Part shown: positions 37,501-50,600 of the stretch, in pieces
Position numbering within the stretch: position 1 is the stretch's first letter
How the letters are laid out: the number at the start of each line of letters is the position of its first letter
Origin: Heterodera schachtii
Lineage: Eukaryota > Nematoda > Chromadorea > Rhabditida > Heteroderidae
DNA: 64,000 nucleotides
Direction of reading: 5' to 3'
Assembly: GCA_023374025.1 (NCBI GenBank)
Contig: SIJG01000125.1
Coordinates: forward strand, 241,849 to 305,848
Position numbers and translations under genes: made by a program
Notes under the pieces: model-generated
The model's input: the letters and a program-made list of their open reading frames with translations, nothing else
Databases searched by the model: none
Told to the model about the DNA's origin: nothing

Positions 37501-40354
37501 TATTTAATTAAGCATTTTTCAATTCTTGAAATTTCTACACAACTATAATCAATCCACTGAAATGATTTTTCGATTAAGTGTATGAACTTAAATTTTAGAA
37601 TATATAGGAGATCTTAACTATTTATATATTCCTTATTTCAATTTAGATATATTTAGATTAATTACCAATTTTTTGAAATGAAATAAGTTTAAAATTAAAG
37701 CAACTGATTGTAATTGATTTAAATGAGCATATTGTAAAATTGCTTTATGGGTGGCTAAGTTATTCATTTATTTGATTTTTTAAAAGATAACCACTTTTAA
37801 TTTATATATCTTGTACTCTAAATTTGGTAATTGTCTCACATTTCTAAGAGTGGGAATAATTTTAAATTTTAATAATTTATTGATTTAAATATTATGCATT
37901 TTATATTTATTATTTATGTTTTTAGATTATTCTTATCATCATTACCCATGTAAAATTATTCCTATCAGTTATTTTAATATCTCTAACTATTTACAAAAAT
38001 TCATAATTGAAAATAAAATTATTAATTTTTGCGTTTGAGATATTTATGCATGTTCATTATTTTATTTTGTAATTGTATTTTTTCAAGGCTTCTCTTGTAA
38101 ATTCAAATGTTTTTTTTGACAAGACTCCACAATCGTTCTAATTCTTTTGCTTGGATATTATGATAACATCGTTAAATTCTGTACATGCAAATATTAATTA
38201 AATAAATTATTTTCGGTAAAACAATAATAATAATTTTTTTCTAAAAATATTTTGTATACCTTTTTAAATTTATTTCATTTTACGTAATTTTTTTATATCT
38301 GTTATCATTAAATCCAATTAACATGTTATAGTCAGGCGGCAATTAATTACATCTTAGTAATTCATTCAAAATGCTCGTAAACATATATTAAGTTAATAGC
38401 CTCATTAAATAAATTTTGTAATTTCTCAGTTTTTCAATTCATTTAATTAAATTTTTAATTTTTAATGGAGTAAGTCCTTAAAAAATTTTATGCGTTAAAC
38501 TATTTAAACAAAACAAGATCCCGTGAATAATCATCACACTCTCGCAAGTTGCTGCAATTTTATAGTTCAACGGGATAAATTTTCGCTAATGCTCGTCGCA
38601 TACAATTAATATTTAAATATGTCCGTTTCATAATTATCATAGGTTTTATATAAATTGTGTTTTACATTTAAATTAATGAGTTAAAGTTGTAAATGAAAGG
38701 ACAAGTTAATAAATATTTTAATTTAATTTATTTAAATTTGTTCTTACTATGATTCAGTGAGCACGGTAAAATTTGGTTTTCAGTTTTTCTAAAATATAAT
38801 AAGTATATTTAAATTGAGTGTAAATTCGTATAATTAAGAGAATTAATTTAAAAAAGTAATTATTATATTAAAATGCTTTAGAAAGATAATTAATTTCATG
38901 TGTAAACTTTTAATATTGTTTTATATTTATTATCTCGACCTGATGGATTTGTAAATTGAATCGAGAAGATTATTTGGCTGCATTTTTCTTTAGTTATTTT
39001 CATACGAATACTGGTAAATAAATAATGAAAATATTATTTGTTGAAATATTTATGTTTTACTTCTTTTTAATATGATTTGTAAAAAGGCAAAAGTATCAAT
39101 TTGGTTTTAATTAATTTATTATGTGTTCACTAGAGTAGTTGAGTTTATTTTAAGTTTGTAATTTTGTATAGATAATATTGGGTACATTACGATTAAGTAG
39201 CGTAGCAATTAAATTTTTATTTCTAAATATTTTATTTAAAGGAAGTGAAATTCTTATAAGAGACTTTAATATATTACGGAGTTTATTGATAACATAAAAA
39301 TGATACCTATTTAGATTTTCAAACAATGAATTATTTTTTACTTTTGCCTAAATTTAAATGAGCTCAGATTAGTTATTGATATGATGTTGTTTTTCATTAT
39401 ACCTATTTGTCACTGGACATGCACGGCCGTTAATAAAGACCATCTATATTTTTGTATTTCATTTTTCAAGTTAAAGATTTAAATGTGATTTTTCATTTTG
39501 GGTGCATATTTAAAAAAAAATCATTTTTTGTTTAATTATTTTTCATGCATTTTTTTGGTTAATTTAAATTAACTTCATCTCATATGCCGAAAAATATTTT
39601 CAGTTTCTAATTCGTTAGAATGTAAAAAACACATGTGTTAAATCATATCTTAACAAATACTCTTTCATGTTTTAAGAGCATTTTTTATAATAAATTAACG
39701 TCATAATTATTATTTATTTTAATTATTTTTTATGAATTTTATTTAAAGTAAAAGTATTAATAATTACTTGTATTATAAATTATTTTTGTATTGCTCCTTG
39801 ATTCTTGTATTCTGGTCCATGTTGTTTTTAAAAATTTTGGGCTTAGTGCATTTGACATTTGATAAAGTGCAGTACTTATTTAATACAAATAAATTTTTTT
39901 TTCAATTTCCTTTAACAATAATGCAATTTTTTCTGTAAATTTGTTCATTCAGACAAATATCGTCTTCTTGCATTATACTTTATAAATTATTACAGATTAT
40001 TTTCTTTGCATTAATGCCTGTCACAGACATTTGAAATTTGAGGCTATTTTGGTTCATTCTTACCGTGAATTTATTCAAATTACCCAGTATATGTTTGATT
40101 TTCCTAAGAAACATTTATCTTTTTTTGTCCTAATTATTATGTTTAAGTCCTTTTTATTTTATGCTTTAAATCAATTTCTTAATTATTTCATGATTGTTGA
40201 AAAAGTTTTTGTATTGATGGTAAAGAGAATTTTTAATTGTTATTTTATGGTGTTTGGAAATTTTCGTCGGTGGACAATTTGTCATAAAAATTTTTTTTAA
40301 TTTATGATCTAAAAATTCCGAAAATGATTGTTTTTAATAAATTATATCAGTTAA
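34567..40354. other. AT-rich gene-free stretch
   Basis: No gene or recognisable element was seen in 5.8 kb. The plus strand is A-rich from about 35.9 to 37.4 kb and T-rich after that. A less AT-rich patch at 38510-38605 has no recognised content. The 89-codon ORF at 40031 overlaps no known domain and is probably chance. Confidence 0.35.
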
Positions 40355-42075
40355 GATGCTTGAAATTCAATTATCTGATTATTATTTCAAAATTGCCTAA
40401 AATTTAAAGAAAATTAATTAAAAAAGCATGAACAGTTATTATGGGCAGAATTAAAATGAAAATTCATTGTATAGTTTCATTATATTTTAAATTGTTTCCG
40501 TAGTAAAAACAATTCTCAATGTTTTATAAATTCATTTTCGATGTAATTCTTGACATGCAAAATACAATAGATTAATTCTGATGAAAAATGAACATTTTAT
40601 CTGTTCCGGATTATTAAAAAATTCTGTTTCCCAATACAAATTATTTTTAAAAATGAAAGATGCTTGAAATTCAATATCTGATTATTATTTCAAAATTGCC
40701 TAAAATTTAAAGAAAATTAATTAAAAAAGCATGAACAGTTGTTATGGGCATAATTAAAATGAAAATTCATTGTATAGTTTCATTATATTTTAAATTGTTT
40801 CCGTAGTAAAAAAAATTCGCAATGTTTTATAAATTCATTTTTGATGTAATTCTTGACATGCAAAATACAATAGATTAATTCTGATTAAAAATGAACATTT
40901 TATCTGTACCGGATTTTTAAAAAATTCTGTTTCCCAATACAAATTATTTTTAAAAATGAAAGATGCTTGAAATTCAATTTCTGATTATTATTTCAAAATT
41001 GCCTAAAATTTAAAGAAAATTAATTAAAAAAGCACTGAACAGTTGTTATGGGCATAATTAAAATGAAAATTCATTGTATAGTTTCATTATATTTTAAATT
41101 GTTTCCGTAGTAAAAACAATTCGCAATGTTTTATAAATTCATTTTTGATGTAATTCTTGACATGCAAAATACAATAGATTAATTCTGATTAAAAATGAAC
41201 ATTTTATCTGTACCGGATTTTTAAAAAATTCTGTTTCCCAATACAAATTATTTTTAAAAATGAAAGATGCTTGAAATTCAATTTCTGATTATTATTTCAA
41301 AATTGCCTAAAATTTAAAGAAAATTAATTAAAAAAGCACGAACAGTTGTTATGGGCATAATTAAAATGAAAATTCATTGTATAGTTTCATTATATTTTAA
41401 ATTGTTTCCGTAGTAAAAAAAATTCGCAATGTTTTATAAATTCATTTTTGATGTAATTCTTGACATGCAAAATACAATAGATTAATTCTGATTAAAAATG
41501 AACATTTTATCTGTACCGGATTTTTAAAAAATTCTGTTTCCCAATACAAATTATTTTTAAAAATGAAAGATGCTTGAAATTCAATATCTGATTATTATTT
41601 CAAAATTGCCTAAAATTTAAAGAAAATTAATTAAAAAAGCATGAACAGTTGTTATGGGCATAATTAAAATGAAAATTCATTGTATAGTTTCATTATATTT
41701 TAAATTGTTTCCGTAGTAAAAAAAATTCGCAATGTTTTATAAATTCATTTTTGATGTAATTCTTGACATGCAAAATACAATAGATTAATTCTGATGAAAA
41801 ATGAACATTTTATCTGTACCGGATTTTTAAAAAATTCTGTTTCCCAATACAAATTATTTTTAAAAATGAAAGATGCTTGAAATTCAATTTCTGATTATTA
41901 TTTCAAAATTGCCTAAAATTTAAAGAAAATTAATTAAAAAAGCACGAACAGTTGTTATGGGCATAATTAAAATGAAAATTCATTGTATAGTTTCATTATA
42001 TTTTAAATTGTTTCCGTAGTAAAAACAATTCTCAATGTTTTATAAATTCATTTTTGATGTAATTCTTGACATGCA
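40355..42075. repeat. 304 bp satellite array, about 5.7 monomers
   Basis: GATGCTTGAAATTCA occurs at 40355, 40659, 40962, 41266, 41569 and 41872, a period of 303-304 bp. The last monomer breaks off at 42075 after CTTGACATGCA. Monomers differ at a handful of sites; the first and last share ACAATTCTCAATG where most inner ones have AATTCGCAATG. There is no relation by eye to the 411 bp satellite and no coding potential. Confidence 0.95.
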
Positions 42076-42079
42076 TTTT

Positions 42080-42235
42080 ATCAGAGTTTGTTTTTATTTA
42101 AATATTATCAAGCATGTGATTAAAGACTTTTAATGAAAAATTTTTGAAAATATTTTTTTTTAATCTAGAATTAAATGATATTAGATAATTTTCAATTTTA
42201 TCTTCGAATAAATTTAATTTTCTATCCTCGTGCTT
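42080..42235. repeat. Dispersed AT-rich repeat, copy 1
   Basis: The stretch with AAGCATGTGATTAAAGA and TTTAATCTAGAATTA and ending CTTCGAATAAATTTA has a diverged same-strand relative at 48450-48575. It directly follows the 304 bp satellite. Function unknown. Confidence 0.55.
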
Positions 42236-43285
42236 AACCCACAAAAAAAAGCAAATAGTTGCGCACGAGTTTTTTTTTATGACGTGGGGAAGTAGATTGT
42301 GTTTGTTATAAGTACATTTAATTTTTATGATAAAATCAAGCCCATATTTTGAATAAATTAGTTTTGAAGGTTCATAATTGATTTAGCTTGAATATTATGA
42401 TGTTTGAAATTGTCAAAGAGAAAATCAAAAAATGAATGGTTGGAAAATTACAAATTTTTGAAAATTACTAAGAATAAAAATTTGGTATATTTTATTATTT
42501 ATGTTATTTGCATTATTTTTCAAGAATAAATAACAATAAGTGTGTATCTTCCGTTTATTATTTCGAAATTTATTTAATCATGAGCTTGACATATTTTTAC
42601 GTCATGCTGTTGGTTGGCTGTCGATTATTCAGCTAATCTGTTTGTAATTCAGTATTTTTCTTAGTACGTTGCTTATATGCATATCTTTATTTATAATTGG
42701 GTATATAGATTTTTATTTTTTGTTACTATATATTGAAGTTTATTTTTATTTGTAGAAACGTTATAGACATAAAGCATAACTTGAATTGAATTGAATTTCT
42801 CTTTTAAATTTTTTTTTTGTCGATCTTGCAAATAAATTATTATATTTATCGATGTTTTTTGTAAGTATTTATAATTTTATGAACTAAGTTTTTTATATAA
42901 GTTTAAGTATTTATATTATTTAATTGATTTAATTTAAATAATTTACGAAAAATGGGAGATTTTTTAAGATAAAAATCTGTAGATTGAATTCATTTTTATT
43001 TTTTTAGTTTCTTTTTAGTAATTAATATTTGAAACTATAATGATTCTTTCAAATATGTATAATTGATCTTTGTTGATGCATGACAACGGCCTGTATATCT
43101 GTAGCTAAAAATTTCATATATTATTCTACAATTAATGTTATCATAGCAAATACACCGTTTGATATTATTCTTTATTTTTTAATTTTTATTGAGAGGATAA
43201 ATTTTGATATTGTTTATACAAATCTTTTTTGGTTCCAATGCTCATTTTCCAGACTTAACTTCATAAATTATATTTTTTAAAGTCT
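42236..43285. other. AT-rich gene-free stretch
   Basis: Nothing was recognised except chance ORFs (66 codons at 43080). Confidence 0.35.
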
Positions 43286-43288
43286 AAG

Positions 43289-43370
43289 TTTGGTGTCGCA
43301 TTTTCCAGTGTCGTATTTACCGGTGTCGCATTTTTAGCGAGCCAAATTAACGGTGTCTAATTTTTCTCTT
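43289..43370 (+). repeat. Short stack of GGTGTCGCATTTT units
   Basis: Four imperfect copies of a ~17 bp unit (GGTGTCGCATTTTCCA, AGTGTCGTATTTACC, GGTGTCGCATTTTTAG, CGGTGTCTAATTTTT) in one orientation. It looks like a solo arm of a foldback or MULE-like element of the kind at 15.7 and 44.8 kb. No inverted partner was seen nearby. Confidence 0.5.
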
Positions 43371-44827
43371 ATTTGTAATTATTTTGATCAGAATAAGAAA
43401 TATGTATTGATTATTTTATGTAATTTGGTTTTATTCGTCATCCTTGGTGCCCTTTTTTTACCAACTAATTTTTATTAATTAAATAAATGAAAGTTTCATT
43501 GAGTTTGAATTTTCTTTTTAGAATATAATAATTTAATATTTTTTCTTTACAATCTTTAAAATGCTTTTATATATTAACATTTTAATGTTTTTAAATTTTT
43601 GTGCTCTCATGAATACTTTAATTTTAGTTATTCTTTTTTTATAAAAAGAAATATGTCAATAAATTATTTTTAATGCTTGTATAAATTTACTTATTTTAAT
43701 TCATTTACTAAATAAAAAGTTTGCTATGCTATTTTTTCATATAAAATTTCTAATAGGAATTAGGGCTTCTTGCGTCTTTAAATAAAATTTTTCTTATGCT
43801 ATTTTTCTTTGATTTTTTTTAATTATATATTGATTGTTTTTGTTTATTAATTGATGCTATTTTTTAATACTATTATTGAGTTTACTTTTTTATTTTTCCA
43901 TAATTAAAGTAAAATATTAAATTTTTATTTTTGGTAATTTAAAATAATTTTTTGAGTTTAGGTTATTATTAATCATTTGCATTATTATTTCTATATCAAT
44001 TACAGCCAGTAGGCTACAAAAATATAGTTTTTATTCAGGCATCACTTGGATGGCTGCAAAAATTTCGTATGTTATTTTTTTATTTTTAACCACAGGTCAA
44101 TAGATAGCAGCGACCAGTCCCGTAAAAAGACATGATCATTAAATCATTTGATGGTCTGTTAAAAAAAAACCGTCATCATTCAATTTTTATAAATCCGCCA
44201 CAAGATAAAAACTTAAATAAGGATTTAATATAAATCTTTTTTTTCTACATACTTCCTACTATTATTTATGTGTTTCTTTGCTTCTCAGTTTGATCAAATA
44301 ATTTTTCTAATTTTGCCATGAAAAGTGATTATCTATCTTATAAAAATTATTCCACCATAATGCAAGCGAAAAATAACTTTCTTTGAATACCTCTTAAATA
44401 AAAATAATAATAATATTCATTTATACTTTTTTAATTATTTGATTTAATATAATTTTTCCTTTTAACTTTTGCCTACGATGCGAAAAAACAGTTCAAATGA
44501 GAGCATTTTTACAAACGTTATAAAAATTGTAAATAGTTTTGTAATTAAAAATGAGTAACATTAATCAATTAAATTAATTGAATTTATTATTTTCAAAAGA
44601 GATAATTCAATTGTTTAAATTTTTCTTTAGATATTTCTAATTTCTTCTAATTGATCAACTGAGTCTCATTTTCAAAATTCAGCCCATTTTATTTAAAAAT
44701 TATATATCACTTTGTTTGTTTTAAGTACATTTTTAATAGAGCTTTAAGAATATTTTGTTAAATTTTTAATAAAAATATATTTGCAAACTAATAATCTTGC
44801 TTCAGGGTTAAATGTGACTTTGTCGAT
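43371..44827. other. AT-rich gene-free stretch
   Basis: No gene, array or terminal repeat was recognised. A small patch near 44100-44215 is slightly less AT-rich, without identifiable content. Confidence 0.35.
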
Positions 44828-44836
44828 GTCCCAACC

Positions 44837-45819
44837 GGTGTGCATACATTTCGCCAACTTGACATCTCGCCAACTGACATCTCGCCAACTGACATTTCGC
44901 CAACTCAGCCAAAAACATTCATTTCGCCAACTCACCTAAAAACATTCATTTCGCCAACTTAGCCAAAAACATTTATTTTGCCAACTCAGCCAAAATCCGA
45001 CATTTGCCAACTGACATCTCGCCAACTTTGCCATTTCTTTTTTTTATGTCAAATTTAAGAATTCTTTATCGATTGGTGTAAACTATTTTTTTTAAAAACC
45101 AAAACGAAAAAGTTTCTTCAAAAAATTTTTTAATTTGAAAAATTTTTCGATTATGTACCAGAAATGAGTTTGTATATAGGCGGGGAGTGACGAACAAGCA
45201 AGGGTCTTGGAGAAAGGGCACACCTTCAGACTCTTGCGGTTCTGATGAGCTATCAAGCATCTTTATAGCTTAAATTTAAATTGAGTTATGAATTCCAGGC
45301 GAATTCGAAAATTTTGACTTTTTTTGCCCTGATTTTCAGAATCCTGCTTAGGGGTACGCAGGGAATCAGGGGGGATTTTGACCGAAATAGCAAAACCTGA
45401 CACGTTAAGAATTATGATTACAACTATTAAGATCACCTAAGTTTGAATTAGCACGGTTTAGAATGCCGGACTCAAGATTGGTACTTGTGATTTTTGAAAA
45501 AGCTTTTGATACTTTATTTATTTTTAAAGATTTCTTTGCTTTGATGCACTTTTTATGTTATTTAGTATCATTAGACAGTTCAAAAATCAATTTAAGACTA
45601 GTTGGCGAAATAATTGGCGAAACGTCAGATTTTGGCTGAGGTGGCGAAATGAATGTTTTTGGCTGAGTGGGCGAAATGAATGTTGGCGAGATGTCAGTTG
45701 GCCAGATGTCAAGTTGGCGAAATGTCAGTTGGCGAAATGTCAGATTTTGGCTGAGTTGGCGAAATGAATGTTTTTGGGTTAGTTGGCGAAATGTCAAGTT
45801 GGCGAAATGTAGTCGTGCC
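44837..45819. mobile_element. Foldback element B: inverted stacks of a TTTCGCCAACT motif
   Basis: A 983 bp element flanked by the exact nonamer GTCCCAACC (44828-44836 and 45820-45828), the usual target-duplication size of MULEs. The left arm (44837-45035) repeats CATTTCGCCAACTCAGCC, GACATCTCGCCAACT and similar units. The right arm (45598-45819) carries their complements, GGCGAAATGTCAGTT and GGCTGAGTTGGCGAAATGAA. The outer ends both start GG and converge on ACATTTCGCC. The 560 bp core has no transposase. ORFs crossing the arms (70 and 79 codons) are repeat read-through. Confidence 0.88.
45036..45597. other. Core of foldback element B
   Basis: This part is less AT-rich than the flanks. It holds a 64-codon ORF on the minus strand (45066-45260) that starts with an acidic, serine-rich stretch (MLDSSSEPQESEGV). 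A GC-richer patch lies at 45290-45480. I recognise no domain. The ORF could be a remnant of a transposase N-terminus or a captured exon, but neither is supported. Confidence 0.3.
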
Positions 45820-45828
45820 GTCCCAACC

Positions 45829-48800
45829 TACATTTAATTTCTTCTAAAGAAATAATTATATTATTATAGATTTTTGCTATTAGTTGCACGATTTAATATA
45901 TATATCGATCATTCTAGTTTTACAATATAACATTTAAGAATTTATTATTAATTTATTTTATTTCTTTCTTCGTTGGAATTGTCCAATTTTATAAATTGCT
46001 TTTTTTTCCACATTGAATTTTATCTTATTTCTGAAACAATAAACCTTTTATAAATGCTTTCTATTTTAATATAGTATTATATCTATTTCACATTTAATTT
46101 TTAATAATAGTAAATATATTTATGACAAAATTTGGATATGGGTCTGTAATGCCTTCGAGATTTTATTTTCCTCATTCTTATATTTGTAGATTAGAGTAAT
46201 TTTTAATAATTGTCTTGTTAATGTTTTTAAATTAATTCAGAGCACTGTTATAATTGTTGAATAGTTCAATCTATTAACATTTATCCATGTGCAGTTAGTC
46301 GCAATACGTCGTTTCTCATTAGCACACATAATGCATTTAATGCTAATTTCATAAATAAAATTTATCTATTATTTACTGAAAATTTTTTTAACTATTCAAA
46401 ATTAATGATTATTATGTTTTATTAATTTTACAAATGGAATAAATTTGGCTGATGCACATTTCCTTGATTGATTGATATGCTTTTATAATTTTACGTTGAT
46501 CAGCCAGATTCTTTATATATGCATGATTAGTAAATGGTCACACATTTTCACACATAATAAGAAAAACTCATTTATATAAACGTATATTTTTATTCAATTT
46601 TAAGAATTAATTTTAAACAAACGTATTTTATTTTATTATTTTTCGTTCTTTATTTGATAATTGAATTTATTTATAAAAACAAAGAACGATAAATTTAATT
46701 CATTTATTTTTACATAGAATGCGTTCAATTATACATTTTTAAATTTATACTATTTTCGTACTCATTATATATCAGTAAAAAGTCTTGGTAAATAATTATT
46801 TAATATTAAAAATTATGGCTATTTCAAATAAAATCTTGTAAATATATTTTCTGTTTTATCATAATAATTTTTTGATTTTATTTATTTTTTAATTCATATT
46901 TTTAATTATTTCAATTATTCTATTGACTTCTGCTCCATTTTTTCAGTTTTTGGGAAAGAGCAATTATTTTTAATTTAATCGACATTATTCAGAATTGTCA
47001 ATTAGTTTTCAATGAATCGATGACGAAACTCTGAAGTTTTTTAAGTTCTTAAGGTCATGAATTTTGTATTTTGAGCTTTTTCAGATTTCAAATAATTTTT
47101 ATAAGCAATGTAATAAATTGTTTGCATGTTTCATATTTATTTGAGTAACTTATAAAAATAATATTGAGTCTTTTAAATTTTCACGATCAATTTTATGGTT
47201 TTATGTTAGATTAATATTATGATTCCATTAGCTAAATATTGTTTTTTCTAGTTAATTTTGGATACTTTAAAAATTGTCGCTAAAGTTTTAACGTTAATTG
47301 TTTTTTATCGTCTATATATTTAGATTCATTTTATTAAAATATTCTTGTTCGAATGTCCACACCTATACAAATCAATAAACATCTCAAATAGAATAAAATG
47401 ATTATTAAAACAAATAACTTAAATAATATTTTGTTGCGATTCCAAAAAAATCTTAATCAAAAACTTAATAATCTGGATTTAATCGAACATAGAAGAATAA
47501 TTCAATAATACGCCTTTAATCTAAGAAATAATAAAAGGCACAATACTCGAAGAAACATTTACGCTCTCAGCATATCACTTGAAGGAACACATTAAAAATT
47601 ATTTTTGTACAGTTATTTGATTTTTTAAAACATTAAAAAAATGTAAAAAAGTCAATAAAAAAAAATATAAAAACTTTTCTAGTAGATAAAAATTTATACC
47701 TGAAAAAATATTTGTAATATTTTATTAAGAAAAAATCAGCTGGCTTTGTGACATAAGAATCAAAAACCAAAAGATAAAAATGTAATGATATAACTAAAAA
47801 ATATAGAAGGAAATAGAATTAAAAATAGATTAATAAGTTAAAAGAGAGAAAAAATTTAAAACAATGTATATAATTAATTTAAAAAAGATAATAATTTCTA
47901 AGCCGACTCAAACAAATATCGAATCATCTATCTTACAAAAAAAGTGCACATGACATAATAAAATCGTTAATATTAAACAACAAAAATGCTCTGTATAATA
48001 TTAAATATTAAAAATTATTTTAATTTAAGTTTAAATGTATAAATTTATAAAAATAAAAATATCTTTAAAATAAAAAAATGAATATCCAATTTAAAAAAAT
48101 TAAATAATTCGGTATCATTTATTGAATTCCTATAAATTTTAATGTTTAAGTAAAATTTGTAAAAAAAAAATAAAACTCAAAAACCTTTGTTTTAAGCAAT
48201 TGTAAAAAAGAAGAAAATTGGAATAATTCGAGTTATCTGAATAATAAGTTTAATGTGTATTTTGGAATTAATATTAGTAAATTAAAATCTAGACCTGTCT
48301 ACATGAAACTGGACATGCATAGCAGGCTGTCATGAAAATTTAAAAAAAATATAAACTGATTTTTAGTTTTTTCGTTAATTAACATTCTCTCATTGTAAAT
48401 TCATTTTTATTATAATTATCTTCGTTCGTTATAACAATAAATTTAATGTTCCAATTAAATATTGTGAAGCATGTGATTAAAGATTTAAAATTAATTTTTT
48501 TTTTGAAAAAACTCTTTAATCTATAATTAAAAGATATTTGATAAATTTTAATTTTTTCTTCGAATAAATTTAAACCAAAAATGCATATAATTAATAATAA
48601 CCAAAACTCAAAAAATCATTTTAAATTAACACCAAACAAACATTTTAGGTATTTACTTCAATTATAGAAAAATAAAAAAGTAAACTGAATTGAAAAATAA
48701 ATAATTAAATAAAGAAGAAATTTTACAAGTATAAACTGTCTAAACTATTGTTAATAAAATAAATCAATTTAATTTTTTAATCAGGTGGCTCTACAACAAT

Positions 48801-49964
48801 TAAAAGGTATTATTAATTTAATATCATACAAAAATTTAAAAAAGAAAATCCTTTAAATGTAACATGAAATACTTTAAATCGGAAAAATGTTAAATAATAT
48901 AGCATTTTACCATTGAGTTTTTTATGAATTAACAAAAAAATTTCCAATTTTTCTTTTTCGCACTGATAAATAATAAAATAATGAAAAAGGCAAGAAAAGG
49001 CAAAATATCAAAAAGGTAAAAAAGGACCATAAAATTTATGCTATAAGCTTTGAATTAATTATCAACTCGTTTTTTGTGCTTAGGTATTAGGGGCCTATCA
49101 ATTTAGCAAAAATGCATTCTAATTACAAACAACTATACTATCATATAGTTTACTTTTTTTAAAAATTCATACAAAAAAATTTTTATGAAATTACATATTT
49201 TCGATTTACCGAAATTAAATTCACGATTTAGCCACCTGAGCATGAGATTAAGAGAATTTAACTAAAGAAAAAAATCTAAAAATTTTATGCATAATATTCA
49301 AAAAATTAAAAAAAGGCATTCATTCTTTAAACACCGCACGAAAAAGAAGAAATGAAAGTTAATATATAAGAAAAATCAATATAACAAATTTGAAAATAAA
49401 AATTGTATTGTAAATAATTAATATGTAAAGATAAAAAGTTATTGATTATAATAATTGGCATTACTAAATGTTAAATTTTATAATAAAGCATATTTAATCT
49501 GATGTTGTTAGTTGTTGACATTAAATTAAAATGCAACATTATAAAATGGAACTTATCTATTAAAACATTTTAATTTCTAAATGACTTAGTAAATTATTGA
49601 ATGCCGAATAAAAATAAATAAAATTAGACATCCATAATAAATAGATAAAATTATTGAATATGGGATATTTAAAAAATAATAATATTTTTTTGTACGTATA
49701 AAGTGAAACAACTTTAGAGTTTAATGTAGATAAATTTAAAATTTGCAAACATTCAATAAATACTATTTCTTAAATTATATTCAAAATAAAGAGAAAGACT
49801 CAATTAAAATAATTTTTAATATTGAATATTGCGAATAAATCATATAAAACAGAAATATTAATTATAAATTCTTAATTTTTTTTTTTAAAACCTTTACGCT
49901 CGTAGAACATTTCTTCGCGTATCTCCTCGATTATAAAATATATACGAAAAAAATACTTAAATGC
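45829..49964. other. AT-rich gene-free stretch with a strand-composition switch
   Basis: No gene was recognised. The plus strand is T-rich up to about 47340 and then becomes clearly A-rich up to about 50270. A diverged relative of the repeat at 42.08 kb lies at 48450-48575. Confidence 0.4.
48450..48575. repeat. Dispersed AT-rich repeat, copy 2
   Basis: Same-strand relative of 42080-42235, sharing AAGCATGTGATTAAAGA, the TTTAATCTA.AATTAAA word and the closing CTTCGAATAAATTTA. It is more diverged and shorter. Confidence 0.55.
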
Positions 49965-50489
49965 ATTAAACTAAATTCATATTCGTACAATATAATTATA
50001 TGTGCATAAATAACTATCAGTATTTTCTAAATAAAATTTATGAAAATATTAAAACATTGTTAAGTATTTAAAATGTTATCAATAAATTTAATATAAAAAA
50101 ATTAATATTGTATATTTACTACAGTAACAAACAATGACTTTAAATAAATGTTAATACGAGAGAATCAAAACGTTAACTATCAACCAGCACAATTAATTGA
50201 AAAAAATCCACGCGTTCTTTAAATTCATTCAAAGAGCATAATTAATACCCTTATGGGGGGCAGCCATAAAACTAAATTTAGTTTTTATTTAATTAGATAG
50301 TGTTAATTTGTTGTCCAATTGATGGAATAATGTTTTTATAATAAATTATTATTTTATTATATTAATATTTAGTATATTTGATAATTATTCTCTAAAAAGT
50401 ATTTTCTGAAACTTAGATGGTAGATTCTTTTTTGTAAATTTTTAACTTTTACTTTCTTTTAGGTCGCCGTTAATAACCACTCGCGACAT

Positions 50490-50600
50490 CTTTCTGGATT
50501 TACACTAGAGACCGGACGTGATCGGGATCCCGCGGGATTTTTTCGGGATCCCGCGGGATTAAATTCGTGATTCTGACCTCTGGATCCGTCCCGAGCGATT
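50490..50600. mobile_element. GC-rich hAT-like fragment with two copies of an 18-mer
   Basis: TCGGGATCCCGCGGGATT occurs at 50522-50539 and again at 50543-50560, and each contains the 12 bp palindrome ATCCCGCGGGAT. It is preceded by CACTAGAGACCGGACGTGAT, which resembles a hAT terminus. It sits inside the loop of the 2.4 kb inverted repeat. Confidence 0.45.

Noticed and set aside
45555..45797. 70- and 79-codon ORFs with repeated WRNV or FRQL words
   Set aside because: They are read-through of the GGCGAAATG motif stack in the right arm of foldback element B.
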